Positions 1 to 7,512 of a stretch of DNA of 40,490 bases are shown here, in pieces. The stretch lies in NCBI GenBank assembly GCA_025194985.1, contig JAOANE010000001.1:1-40490 (forward strand). The letters run 5' to 3'. The notes below the pieces were generated by a model. It worked only from the letters and a program-made list of their open reading frames with translations, did no database searches and was not told the origin of the DNA. This DNA is from Regnicoccus frigidus. GTDB taxonomy: Bacteria; Cyanobacteriota; Cyanobacteriia; PCC-6307; Cyanobiaceae. The translations under genes were made by a program, and so were the position numbers. Numbering within the stretch: the stretch's first letter is position 1; every line of letters starts with the position of its first letter.

Positions 1-275
1 GCAGCATCAACCACGTGGGATGGCCTCAAAGACAAGACGAAGCTCCGACTCGAAGTCGTTATATTATGCTTGGATTTTAAATCTGCCGCGTAGCGGCTTT
101 GTTCAACGCTGATTAGGCGGGTCCGGTAACCGCCTCTTGTCTGTGGATCTAACCAGCCTAAGCACTCGTCCTGATCCTCGCATCGGCAGGAAAGCCCTGC
201 CGTCACAGATTTCTCAGATTGAGTCTGCAAGCCCCTAGCAGTTTATGCGGACCCGATAACCATCTGTTTGTTTGG
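1..275. other. Gene-free left edge
   Basis: I see no convincing gene here. The stretch lies downstream of the recombinase gene that ends at 276. It holds short inverted repeats, such as AGGCGG/CCGCCT around 115-136 and TTAGGC/GCCTAA around 114-160. I looked for integron attC sites because of the neighbouring integrase. The outer GCCTAAC / GTTAGGC order expected of an attC is not present. Confidence 0.5.
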
Positions 276-1262
276 TTACAGAAGATCGACCGGGCTGCTC
301 ACCCCCAGCGGTCCCCTGTTCAGCACGTGGGTGTAGATCATGGTGGTTTTGACATCACTGTGCCCCAGAAGTTCCTGGATTGTGCGGATGTCCTGCCCCC
401 GCTCCAGCAGATGGGTCGCGAACGAGTGGCGGAAGGTGTGGCAGGTGGCTGGCTTGGTTAGTCCAGCTGCCAGCACGGCGCGGCGCACCGCCTTCTGGAT
501 CAGGCTGGGGTCGAGATGGTGTCGGCCCTGTTGTCCGGAGGAGGCGTCGCGCCACCGCTGATGCTGCGGAAACACCCATTGCCAGCCCTGGGCCAGGTCT
601 TCCCGGTGGATCTGTCTCACCGCCTCAAGATGCCCTCTGAGCCGGACTCCCAGGCTCTCCGGCAGCAGGGTGCGGCGATCCTTGCCCCCTTTGCCATCAC
701 GCACCATCAGCTCGTGTCGGCTGAAGTCAAGATCGTGCACCCGCAGCCGCAGGGCTTCGATCAGCCGCAACCCACTGCCATACAGCAGGCCAGCCACCAG
801 CGCCTCCACTCCATACAGTCTTTGCAGCACGGAACGGACCTCCTCCGGCGTCAGCACCACGGGTAGCCGTGGGCGCTTGCGGGCCCGCACCACCCCCTCC
901 AGCTCCAGATCGCGATCCAACAGTTCCCGGTAAAGAAACAGGAGTGCCGCCAGGGCCTGGTTCTGGGTGGAGGCACTCACCTGCTGCTCCACGGCCAGAT
1001 GACTGAGAAAGGCATTCACTTCGGCACTACCCATCTCCCGGGGATGCCGCAGCTGGTGAAACCGCAGAAAGCGCCTGAGCGACTGCTCATAGGTCTTCAC
1101 AGTGCGGCGGGCGTAGTGACGCACCTGTAGTTCTTCTCGGTAGCGCTGGATCAGTCCTGGCGGGCGGGCTTCTGTGGCCACAAGCCTTTCACTGTGGAGG
1201 GGATTTTCCCAGAGTTCCCAATCAGTGGCTCCCTCAGCCACGGCAACGATCGGGAAAATCAA
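276..1262 (-). CDS. Integron-integrase-like tyrosine recombinase
   Basis: A site-specific tyrosine recombinase. The N-terminal SAM-like core-binding domain spans about residues 36-120 and the catalytic domain about 135-320. The catalytic set is visible: R166 in YGSGLR, a lysine in GKGGKD, H275 and R278 in CHTFRHS, H301 in LLGHSD, and Y310 in MIYTH. The closing MIYTHVLNRG...SPVD and the RHHLD block are typical of IntI rather than XerC/D. The roughly 20-residue insert that IntI proteins carry between the second and third catalytic patches (LPxALxxKYP region) is absent: the chain runs from DLAQG straight to WQWVFP. The first possible start, a TTG, overlaps the photolyase stop (TTGA). Starts near residue 28 are equally plausible. 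No attI or cassette array is seen. Confidence 0.85.
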   Translation of the reverse strand: MIFPIVAVAEGATDWELWENPLHSERLVATEARPPGLIQRYREELQVRHYARRTVKTYEQSLRRFLRFHQLRHPREMGSAEVNAFLSHLAVEQQVSASTQNQALAALLFLYRELLDRDLELEGVVRARKRPRLPVVLTPEEVRSVLQRLYGVEALVAGLLYGSGLRLIEALRLRVHDLDFSRHELMVRDGKGGKDRRTLLPESLGVRLRGHLEAVRQIHREDLAQGWQWVFPQHQRWRDASSGQQGRHHLDPSLIQKAVRRAVLAAGLTKPATCHTFRHSFATHLLERGQDIRTIQELLGHSDVKTTMIYTHVLNRGPLGVSSPVDLL

Positions 1263-2770
1263 GGCACAACCGTGGCGCGCGCCAGGAAAGCTTCAGCTGC
1301 AGCGCTTAAGCCAGCTCGGCGCTCTGGATCCATCTTGTCGAGCAGGCTCACCATCATCGAGAGGCGGGGGTTGGCACGGAAGAAGGTGCGGTGGTGGTCA
1401 ATGAAGCGCCAGTAGAGGCCATCCCAGATCTCGCACCAGGGGCCGCGTTTGAAGTCGCCCATTTTAAGGATGTAGTTGGAGCCGCCGATGTAGGGCTTGG
1501 TGGCAAAGAGGCCGCCATCGCTCATCTGGCCCATGCCGTACACGTTCGGGCCCATCACCCATTCGTAGGAATCGAGGTAGCGCTCCATGAACCAGCGCTG
1601 CACCTCCTTGGGGTGGATCTCACACAGCAGCATCAGGTTGCTGATCACCATCAGCCGCTCGATGTGGTGGTTGTAGCCGAGGCGATTGACTCGCTCGATC
1701 GCCGCATCCAGGGGCGGCAGGCCGCTGCTGCCGTCGTTCCAGCAGGGCGCCAGCTGGCGGTGGTGGTTCCAGAAGTTGCTGATCTCCTGGCGTTCGCCAT
1801 GCACCCGATCGATGCCGCGCACGAACTCGCGCCAGCCGATCAGTTGACGCAGAAACCCCTCCAGCGAGGCGATCGGCAACGCCTGTTCGCTGTCCTGTCG
1901 ATCGCTCACATGCTTCAAGGTGGCGGCGATCACAGCAGCGGGCGTGAGCAGGCCGATGTTCAGGAGCGCCGAGAGCAGCGCGTGGTGGAGCGTGTCGTGC
2001 GTTCGGCTGAGGGCGTCTTCGTAGGGGCCGAACCCGTTCAGCCGGTCGTGGAGAAAGCGTTGCAGCCAGGCATCGGCGCCGGCGTGATCAAAAGGGATCC
2101 AGAGATCGCCCAGCTCGCCGGGGTTGTTCGCGAATTGGCTCTCGATCAGCTTGCGCAGTGCCGGCTCATGGCCACTGGCCCCAACGGCAGGCAGGGATGG
2201 CTCGTCATAGCCCTTCGGCAAGCGGCGCCGGTTTTCGGTGTCGAAGCTCCAGCGGCCGCCGCTGGGTGTGCCGTCGGCTTCCAGCAGCAGCCCCAGGCGT
2301 TGGCGCTGCCGTTGGTAGAAGGTCTTCATCCAGGGGCGGCGGCGGCCTTCGAACCAGGCCTGGCTCTCGGCAATCGATTCGAGGAAAGCGGGCGAAGGCA
2401 GCACGCTCAGCTGCACGCCGTGGTCCTGGCAGAACTGTTGCAGGGTTGCTTCAAAGCGGCGATCAGCGATCTCGGCCACCTGCAGGGTGTCGCCATCGCC
2501 CAGTTCCGATCGGAGCCGCTGCCAGAACGGCACAGCCAAGGAATCGGCCAGCTCGAAATAACGCACCGCCAAGCCCTGCTCAACAAGGGCATCACGGAAG
2601 CTGCGCATCGCCACGAAGGTGTGGAGCAAGCGCAACTTGTGGTAGCGATAGGCCGAAGCCACGCCGTGGTCTTCGATCATCAGCACCCGGCTGCCGGCGG
2701 CGAGCTGCAGCGCCGAAGGGCTGAACCACTCGCGGTGCAGCTGATCGCCCAGAATCAGGGTTAAGACCAT
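1259..2770 (-). CDS. Prokaryotic (6-4)-type photolyase/cryptochrome family protein, Fe-S ligands absent
   Basis: An FAD-dependent photolyase/cryptochrome of the bacterial PhrB (FeS-BCP/CryPro) group, 503 residues, which is normal length. The N-terminal antenna domain starts MVLTLILGDQLH. The C-terminal FAD domain contains the family blocks NRLGYNHHIERLMVISN, YEWVMGPNVYGMGQMSDGG and TKPYIGGSNY. In characterised members four cysteines bind a 4Fe-4S cluster, three of them in a CxxC...C loop just before the LYW motif. Here that loop is shortened to GDFKRGPWCEIWDGLYW with one cysteine, and the upstream ligand position reads GSSGLPPLD. The protein therefore probably has no cluster. It overlaps the Cry-DASH gene by 10 bp and the recombinase gene by 4 bp, so it is the middle of a transcription unit. 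Its likely role is light-driven repair of UV photoproducts. Confidence 0.85.
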   Translation of the reverse strand: MVLTLILGDQLHREWFSPSALQLAAGSRVLMIEDHGVASAYRYHKLRLLHTFVAMRSFRDALVEQGLAVRYFELADSLAVPFWQRLRSELGDGDTLQVAEIADRRFEATLQQFCQDHGVQLSVLPSPAFLESIAESQAWFEGRRRPWMKTFYQRQRQRLGLLLEADGTPSGGRWSFDTENRRRLPKGYDEPSLPAVGASGHEPALRKLIESQFANNPGELGDLWIPFDHAGADAWLQRFLHDRLNGFGPYEDALSRTHDTLHHALLSALLNIGLLTPAAVIAATLKHVSDRQDSEQALPIASLEGFLRQLIGWREFVRGIDRVHGERQEISNFWNHHRQLAPCWNDGSSGLPPLDAAIERVNRLGYNHHIERLMVISNLMLLCEIHPKEVQRWFMERYLDSYEWVMGPNVYGMGQMSDGGLFATKPYIGGSNYILKMGDFKRGPWCEIWDGLYWRFIDHHRTFFRANPRLSMMVSLLDKMDPERRAGLSAAAEAFLARATVVP

Positions 2771-3975
2771 CGCGTCTGGTGCGTCAGATCAGGGTCATAG
2801 CGGCGCACCTGGCGCTCCAGATCGAAGCGGCGTGGTGCTGCTCCACCGAAGCTGCGGGGATCGGAGCCCACACCAGCCAGATAGGCCCAGTTGCCCGTGT
2901 TGAGGGCGGGATGGGCGTCGATCAACCACCACTCGAAGCAGCGGGCGCCCCAGGTCCAGGGCAGACGCAGCTCGTTGATGAAGTGCGAGGCCACCCACTG
3001 GCGACCCCGGTTGGAGAGGTAGCCAGTGGCGCGCAATTCGCGCAGCTGGGCATCAATCAAGGGGTGGCCGCTCTGTGCCAGCTTCCAACGCCGAAAGCGC
3101 TCGCGGTTGGCGTCCCACTGGGGTGGTCGCTGCTGGATGCCGCCGGGGGCATGGAAGGCCGCCCCGTGGCGCTGCTCCGACCAGATGAAAAACTCACGCC
3201 AGAGCAATTCCTGCTTCATCCATTCAGAGCCCTCATCAGCGCCATGGCTGGCCTGGTAGTTGAGCAGCTCCTGCCAGATCCGCCGCACCGAGAGCGACCC
3301 GATCGCCAGGAAGGGGGAGAACTTCGAGGAGAACTCCGTGCCCACCAGTTCGTTGCGGCTGGCCTTGTAGTCGCGAAGGCCGGTGGAGTCGAACACGTAG
3401 TGCTGCAGCCGGGCGAGGGCCGTGGCTTCATCGCCGCAGAAGGGGAAGGCGCTGCGTGGATCGCATGCGCTGGGCTCGGGCGCTGGGATTGGCTGCTGCG
3501 GCTGCAGCCAGGCCTGGGGCCAAGCCTCCAGCCCAGCGCCGAGGCCTGTGAGATCGGCTGGCGGCAGCGGTGGCTGCGGAGCCTGCTGCAAGCCGCGACG
3601 GAACTCCGCAAACACCCGCGGAAACGTTTCGGCCGGGATCGGCCAATCGGCAAAAAGCCGGCTCTCCTGGCCCTGCAGCACCACAGCGGGGACGACCAGG
3701 CCACGGATCGTTTCGAGCGCTTCGGCGGTGGTGCTCTGCGGGAACTGGAGCAGGGGAATGGCCACCGCCGCCAGGTTGGCCTGCAGTGAGGCCATGGCCT
3801 CTCGCTCCAGCCGTTGTTGGTGGGGACCCCGCAGCCGCTGGCCCTCGCGCCGGCAGACCAGCACGATCAGGCGCTCACCATGCTGGCGGGCTAGGGCCGC
3901 AGCCTCGTGGAAGGCGGGCTGGTCATCGAGGCGCAGCTGCCCTTCGAGAGCCACCGCGATGGTGGTCTCACTCAC
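2761..3975 (-). CDS. Cry-DASH type cryptochrome/photolyase
   Basis: A cryptochrome/photolyase of the DASH subfamily, 404 residues, somewhat short for the family. The N-terminal Rossmann antenna domain begins after residue 5 and the C-terminal FAD-binding domain lies at about 190-385. The diagnostic FAD segment YKASRNELVGTEFSSKFSPFLAIGSLS is followed by WRLFF-like LLWREFFIW, RATGYLSNRGRQWVASHF and NTGNWAYLAGVGSDPR, all hallmarks of Cry-DASH. Family members repair cyclobutane dimers in single-stranded DNA and may signal in blue light. It is co-transcribed with the second photolyase (10-bp overlap) and starts 6 bp after the DUF3598 gene. The shorter N-terminal antenna region may affect cofactor binding; this is an inference from length only. 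Confidence 0.87.
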   Translation of the reverse strand: MSETTIAVALEGQLRLDDQPAFHEAAALARQHGERLIVLVCRREGQRLRGPHQQRLEREAMASLQANLAAVAIPLLQFPQSTTAEALETIRGLVVPAVVLQGQESRLFADWPIPAETFPRVFAEFRRGLQQAPQPPLPPADLTGLGAGLEAWPQAWLQPQQPIPAPEPSACDPRSAFPFCGDEATALARLQHYVFDSTGLRDYKASRNELVGTEFSSKFSPFLAIGSLSVRRIWQELLNYQASHGADEGSEWMKQELLWREFFIWSEQRHGAAFHAPGGIQQRPPQWDANRERFRRWKLAQSGHPLIDAQLRELRATGYLSNRGRQWVASHFINELRLPWTWGARCFEWWLIDAHPALNTGNWAYLAGVGSDPRSFGGAAPRRFDLERQVRRYDPDLTHQTRWS

Positions 3976-3981
3976 CGGGGG

Positions 3982-4638
3982 TTACCAAGGTTTTGGACCG
4001 AGGTGATCCAGCCTGGCAAGCACAGCCGGCTGCGCTTGGGGCAGGCCGTTGGCGCCATAGCCACGCTCGATCACCAGCCTCCGGCCCGGCTCGGGCTGCC
4101 AGCAAAGCTTGACCGCCAAGGGATCGCCGAAGCGCCGCTCCAGCGCAGTGGTGAGGGTGAGGTCGGCGGTGAGCTGCCAGGAGCAACTGGCAGGGGCTTC
4201 GTCACCCTCCACCAACACAGCTCGCAGGGGCTGCGCCGGAGCGGGATCGGCAACTCCGGGACGGGCCTCCACCACGACAACCACGCTCTCAAGTCGTTCG
4301 GCGCCATGACGCACCACCACCCGGCGGCGGCGCTCGCCATCCACCAGGCAGAGCTCCATCACGGCTGGCCAGGGGCCAGTTTTGTCGGGGCCGAGGCTCC
4401 AGTGGCCCTCGGGGCTGATTGTCATCAAGTCCGGTGGGTCAACGAAACGCATCGTCGCCACCTTGCCGGTGTTCAGGTAAGTGAGAGCCGCTTCGATCTG
4501 GCCGTCTAATTCCTGCACGTGCAGGCGTGTACCGAAGCGCTCGCTCTCGAGGCCCTGGCCATCCAGGCGGATGAAGCTGCCTTCCCAGTGGCCGGCATTG
4601 TGGTCCAGCAAGTTGGCTCGGCGATTGGAGCTGGGCAC
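3982..4638 (-). CDS. DUF3598 family protein (lipocalin-like)
   Basis: A 218-residue protein matching the cyanobacterial and plastid DUF3598 family by its opening block (NLLDHNAGHWEGSFIRLDGQG) and the following beta-rich segments with alternating hydrophobic residues. The fold is expected to be calycin-like, similar to CpcS-type bilin lyases, but the function is unknown. There is no signal peptide or membrane segment, so it should be cytoplasmic. It lies 6 bp upstream of the Cry-DASH gene in the same orientation and is probably co-transcribed with both photolyases. A role in binding a tetrapyrrole or other pigment would suit that context but is not shown by the sequence. Confidence 0.72.
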   Translation of the reverse strand: MPSSNRRANLLDHNAGHWEGSFIRLDGQGLESERFGTRLHVQELDGQIEAALTYLNTGKVATMRFVDPPDLMTISPEGHWSLGPDKTGPWPAVMELCLVDGERRRRVVVRHGAERLESVVVVVEARPGVADPAPAQPLRAVLVEGDEAPASCSWQLTADLTLTTALERRFGDPLAVKLCWQPEPGRRLVIERGYGANGLPQAQPAVLARLDHLGPKPW

Positions 4639-4707
4639 TGGTTGGCGTAAGGCAGAGGGCCCTCGATGCTGGCAACCGGATGGACTCCAGCGTGGCTGGC
4701 GCAGGCA

Positions 4708-5487
4708 TCAGCTGAGGAAAGGATCCAGGAAGCTGAGCGGCCTGGCCATCGTGGCCGAAAAGCCGAGGATGCCCGCGTCCCGATGGCTGTAGAGCAGGGT
4801 GTCGTCGACGCCCAACAGGAAGGTGCCGCCCCGCTGGGTGAGGAAGTCATCCCGTGGGACGTAGGTGCGCCAATGGCCCAGCACCTCAGCCATGTTGCGC
4901 AGCCGCATCGTGGCCAGCTCAAACGGTCGCTGGAACCCGCTCCCGCCCGCTTTGGCAAAGAAGGAACCCTTGATCGGCGGCAGCGGGCCCGCCTGGATGG
5001 TGTCGTCGTCGGCGATGCGCTGGGGAGCGCTGCGATCGCCCGTGTAACCACGCAGCACCTCGGCCAAGGTGCCCGGTGAGCCAATGCCGGCGCACATCAA
5101 CAACAGGTTCGGCCAGGCACCGCCCGGCTGCTGCAAGCCTTCGTAGAGCCCCAGGGCTCGATGCAGCTGGGGTTCGGCGTTCACCAGCAGGTTCTGCAGG
5201 GGGAACCCGGTGAAGGCGCAGAACCGCTTCCGGCCCGCCTCCGCGCCGATGCCGATCGCCAGCACGGCAATGCCGGCAGACTCCAGCCGCGGCAAGGCGG
5301 GCACCAGGGCCTGGGCGTATTCGAGGCTGTCAAAATCGCCCAGCTGGGGCAGCAGCAGCACAAGCCGGCGGCGGCCCGATCCCATCCCCTCCACCTGCGC
5401 CAGCAGCTCCAGCAAGGCAGGGACCGCAACAGGCCAAGCCTCGGCCAAAGCGGGATCGACGGTGGACACGGGGCTCGGCGCACGCAT
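4708..5487 (-). CDS. Peroxiredoxin-like (AhpC/TSA, PRX_like2) family protein
   Basis: A 259-residue protein of a cyanobacterial thioredoxin-fold family usually annotated as AhpC/TSA or peroxiredoxin-like. The core LVLLLPQLGDFDSLEYAQAL (residues about 41-60) is followed by a beta strand ending IGIGAEAG and the segment RFCAFTGFP with the only cysteine near an active-site-like position. There is no classical TPxCT peroxidatic motif, so peroxidase activity is uncertain. The ATG at 5487 gives a sensible N terminus. An open frame continues upstream but lies antisense to the P450 gene and is unlikely to be coding. The gene is 69 bp upstream of the DUF3598 gene on the same strand and divergent from the P450 gene, with an inverted repeat between them. 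Confidence 0.68.
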   Translation of the reverse strand: MRAPSPVSTVDPALAEAWPVAVPALLELLAQVEGMGSGRRRLVLLLPQLGDFDSLEYAQALVPALPRLESAGIAVLAIGIGAEAGRKRFCAFTGFPLQNLLVNAEPQLHRALGLYEGLQQPGGAWPNLLLMCAGIGSPGTLAEVLRGYTGDRSAPQRIADDDTIQAGPLPPIKGSFFAKAGGSGFQRPFELATMRLRNMAEVLGHWRTYVPRDDFLTQRGGTFLLGVDDTLLYSHRDAGILGFSATMARPLSFLDPFLS

Positions 5488-5515
5488 GAAGCGTCCATCG
5501 TGGCGCGCCAAAGAA

Positions 5516-5550
5516 AGGCTGCCGCGATAGCGGCGTTGTTCCGGCAGCCT
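5516..5550. promoter_or_regulatory. Inverted repeat between the divergent peroxiredoxin-like and P450 genes
   Basis: Perfect 8-bp arms, AGGCTGCC at 5516-5523 and GGCAGCCT at 5543-5550, flank an inner palindrome GCCGC-gata-GCGGC at 5521-5534. A separate perfect palindrome TGGCGCGCCA lies at 5501-5510. The whole intergenic space is about 87 bp, so these elements must sit in or near both promoters. They may be an operator or only a hairpin in a leader RNA. Confidence 0.4.
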
Positions 5551-5574
5551 GGTGCGTACCACGAGCGACTTTGA

Positions 5575-6978
5575 TTGGCCCTCGACCCTGGATTGCCCCC
5601 CGATCCCGCCAGCCTCCGGCCCCTGCCCACCACACCCGCCGTGAGCGGGGTGCTCGAGACCCTCTCGTTTCTGCGTGATCCCGGTTTTGCCCGCTCGCGC
5701 TTTGAGCGCTACGGCGATGTCTATGGCACCACCCTGCTTGGGCAGCGCACCGTGTTCATCCGGGGGGAGAAGGCGATCAGCGACCTGTTCGCCGGCGGCG
5801 ATGCCCTCGAAGGCTGGTGGCCAGACAGTGTGCGCAAGCTGCTGGGCCCCCTGTCGCTGGCCAACCGCAACGGCGCCGATCACAAGGCCCGCCGCCGGGT
5901 GGTGGGACAGCTGTTCGCCGCGTCTGCTCTCAAGCGCTACAGCCCGGCAATCGTGGCGTTGGTCGATGACCTCAACAACGAGCTTCTCAGCGAAGAAGCG
6001 CCGCTGGCGCTGGTGCCCAAGCTGAGGCGCTTTGCCTTCAGCGTGATCGCCAGCACGGTGCTGGGGCTTGATCCCGTTGATCGCGATGCCCTGTTCGGCG
6101 ATTTCGAGACCTGGTGCCAGGGCCTGTTCTCCCTGCCGTTCGCCCTGCCAGGCAGCCCCTACGCCAAAGCCCTTCAGGCCCGTCAGCGCCTGCTGCGCCG
6201 CCTCGGCGCGGTGCTCAAGAAGGCGCAAAGTGCCGCTGCAGCTGGTGAGCCTCTTGCCGCTGGCGGGCTTGATCTGCTCGCCGGTGGCCTCGATGAAGCC
6301 GGCCTACCCCTTGGCGATGACGACGTGGCCGAGCAGCTGTTGCTGTTGCTTTTTGCCGGCTATGAGACCACCGCCTCGTCCCTGAGCTGCCTGCTGCTGA
6401 GCCTTCTGCAGCATCCAGCCGAGCTGGCCTGGCTGCAGCAAGAGCTTGACGGCCTGCCCTGGCCTCCTGCGCAGGCTGAGGCCGTAACCGCCTACGACGC
6501 CAGCCGTGCGCCACGGCTCGATGCCGTGGTGAAAGAGGTGATGCGCCTGACCCCGCCGGTGGGGGGCTTCTTCCGCCGCACCCGCAAGCCGCTTGCCCTG
6601 GCGGATGTGCTGGTTCCAGCCGATCAGGTGGTGCAGGTGAGCATCACCGCCAGCCACCGGCAAGGAAGCGGCAACGAAGATCTGGAGGTCTTCCGGCCGC
6701 AGCGCCATCTCTCGGGAACCTGCACCGCCACCCTGCTGCCGTTCGGTGGCGGAGAGCGGGTCTGCCTGGGTAAGGCGCTGGCCGAACTGGAGATCAGGCT
6801 GCTTGCGGTGGGGCTGCTCAAGCAGCTGAGCTTGGCGCTGGAGCCCGATCAGGACTTCACCCTCAGGGTCATTCCCAGCCCCTCCCCAAAGGACGGCCTT
6901 TTGGTTCGGCCACACAGGCGGGCCGCCATTCTTGAAAAGGGAGCTGAACTTGGAGCGGCTGCGCTTGATGCTGACTGA
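5575..6978 (+). CDS. Cytochrome P450 (CYP120-like)
   Basis: A soluble heme monooxygenase of 467 residues. The I-helix oxygen-activation motif AGYETT is at 261-266, the ExxR motif of the K helix at 321-324 (EVMR), and the heme-binding loop PFGGGERVCLG at 389-399 with the proximal thiolate C397. The overall look, including LPxTP near the N terminus and the absence of a membrane anchor, resembles cyanobacterial CYP120 enzymes, some of which hydroxylate retinoids. The substrate here is unknown. The first codon of the longest sensible frame is TTG at 5575, with no good Shine-Dalgarno site, so the start is uncertain. It is transcribed away from the peroxiredoxin-like gene. No ferredoxin or reductase partner is adjacent. 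Confidence 0.9.
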   Translation: MALDPGLPPDPASLRPLPTTPAVSGVLETLSFLRDPGFARSRFERYGDVYGTTLLGQRTVFIRGEKAISDLFAGGDALEGWWPDSVRKLLGPLSLANRNGADHKARRRVVGQLFAASALKRYSPAIVALVDDLNNELLSEEAPLALVPKLRRFAFSVIASTVLGLDPVDRDALFGDFETWCQGLFSLPFALPGSPYAKALQARQRLLRRLGAVLKKAQSAAAAGEPLAAGGLDLLAGGLDEAGLPLGDDDVAEQLLLLLFAGYETTASSLSCLLLSLLQHPAELAWLQQELDGLPWPPAQAEAVTAYDASRAPRLDAVVKEVMRLTPPVGGFFRRTRKPLALADVLVPADQVVQVSITASHRQGSGNEDLEVFRPQRHLSGTCTATLLPFGGGERVCLGKALAELEIRLLAVGLLKQLSLALEPDQDFTLRVIPSPSPKDGLLVRPHRRAAILEKGAELGAAALDAD

Positions 6979-7269
6979 GTATCGATGGCTTGCTCTGCTT
7001 TGTGGTCAGCGGCGGCGATGATTTGGATTGGCTGATGGCCTCGGATCGGGCGAAGGCCTTGGCTTGGGCGAAGGCCTTGGCTTGAATGTTGGGCTTGGCA
7101 TTCTTGCTTGTAACTAGAAATCATCGCTAATGAGACTCTTAAAAGCAGGATCAATAGGATTTTGCTATTGCCTAATCGCGACCGAGCAAACCTCGTGGTT
7201 TCGATAATTTAAGCCAAGTAGGCATGTCAGTGGATTTGAGCTACAATGGTGATGAGTATATTTTGACCC
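6979..7269. other. Intergenic region with tandem 18-bp repeat
   Basis: No gene is seen between the P450 stop and the small secreted-protein gene. Two perfect tandem copies of GGGCGAAGGCCTTGGCTT occupy 7048-7065 and 7066-7083, and a third degenerate copy precedes them. The second half is AT-rich and contains TACAAT at 7242-7247, a plausible -10 element for the following gene, but I see no convincing -35. Confidence 0.5.
7048..7083. repeat. Two tandem copies of an 18-bp unit
   Basis: The unit GGGCGAAGGCCTTGGCTT occurs twice with no mismatch, and each copy contains the palindrome AAGGCCTT. The upstream sequence GGCCTCGGATCGGG looks like a decayed extra copy. It lies in the 3' region of the P450 gene and has no evident function. 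Confidence 0.8.
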
Positions 7270-7467
7270 ATGCGAATTCTTCTCCTGGCTGGCGCGCTCC
7301 TCCTCTCCTCCCTGGCCCCGGTGGCAGAGGCAAAAACAACCAGGACTTTCTCCGGAGGAGCCCCCGCCGATGTCGAGAAGAACGCCAAGAGAGCAGGATT
7401 TGACTATCCCGACGGAGAGATGAAGTGTTCTTCAACACAATGCACGCAACGCTGGGCCCAAGAATGA
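7270..7467 (+). CDS. Small secreted protein of unknown function
   Basis: A 65-residue protein with a clear Sec signal peptide (MRILLLAGALLLSSLAPVAEA, cleavage likely after AEA). The mature part is about 44 residues with two cysteines in the segment KCSSTQCTQRW, which could form a disulfide in the periplasm. I do not recognise a family. The start is the ATG at 7270, preceded by an AT-rich leader and a TACAAT box about 23 bp upstream. It is an isolated gene, convergent with the LprI-like gene downstream. Confidence 0.65.
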   Translation: MRILLLAGALLLSSLAPVAEAKTTRTFSGGAPADVEKNAKRAGFDYPDGEMKCSSTQCTQRWAQE

Positions 7468-7512
7468 TTGGAGCCAGCGTGCCGTTACAACAAAGCCCTG
7501 ATCAGGTTGGCT

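Noticed and set aside
110..165. TTAGGC...GCCTAA repeats that resemble integron attC core sites
   Set aside because: The order of the arms is inside-out compared with the required GCCTAAC...GTTAGGC outer boxes, and the site is on the 3' side of the integrase gene, away from the expected attI end.
1391..2764. Long open frame (about 457 codons) on the plus strand
   Set aside because: It is antisense to the photolyase gene, Val/Ala/His-rich, and lacks any family blocks; it is a by-product of high GC codon bias.
5488..6228. N-terminal extension of the peroxiredoxin-like frame across the P450 gene
   Set aside because: It is antisense to conserved P450 coding sequence; the family start fits the ATG at 5487.
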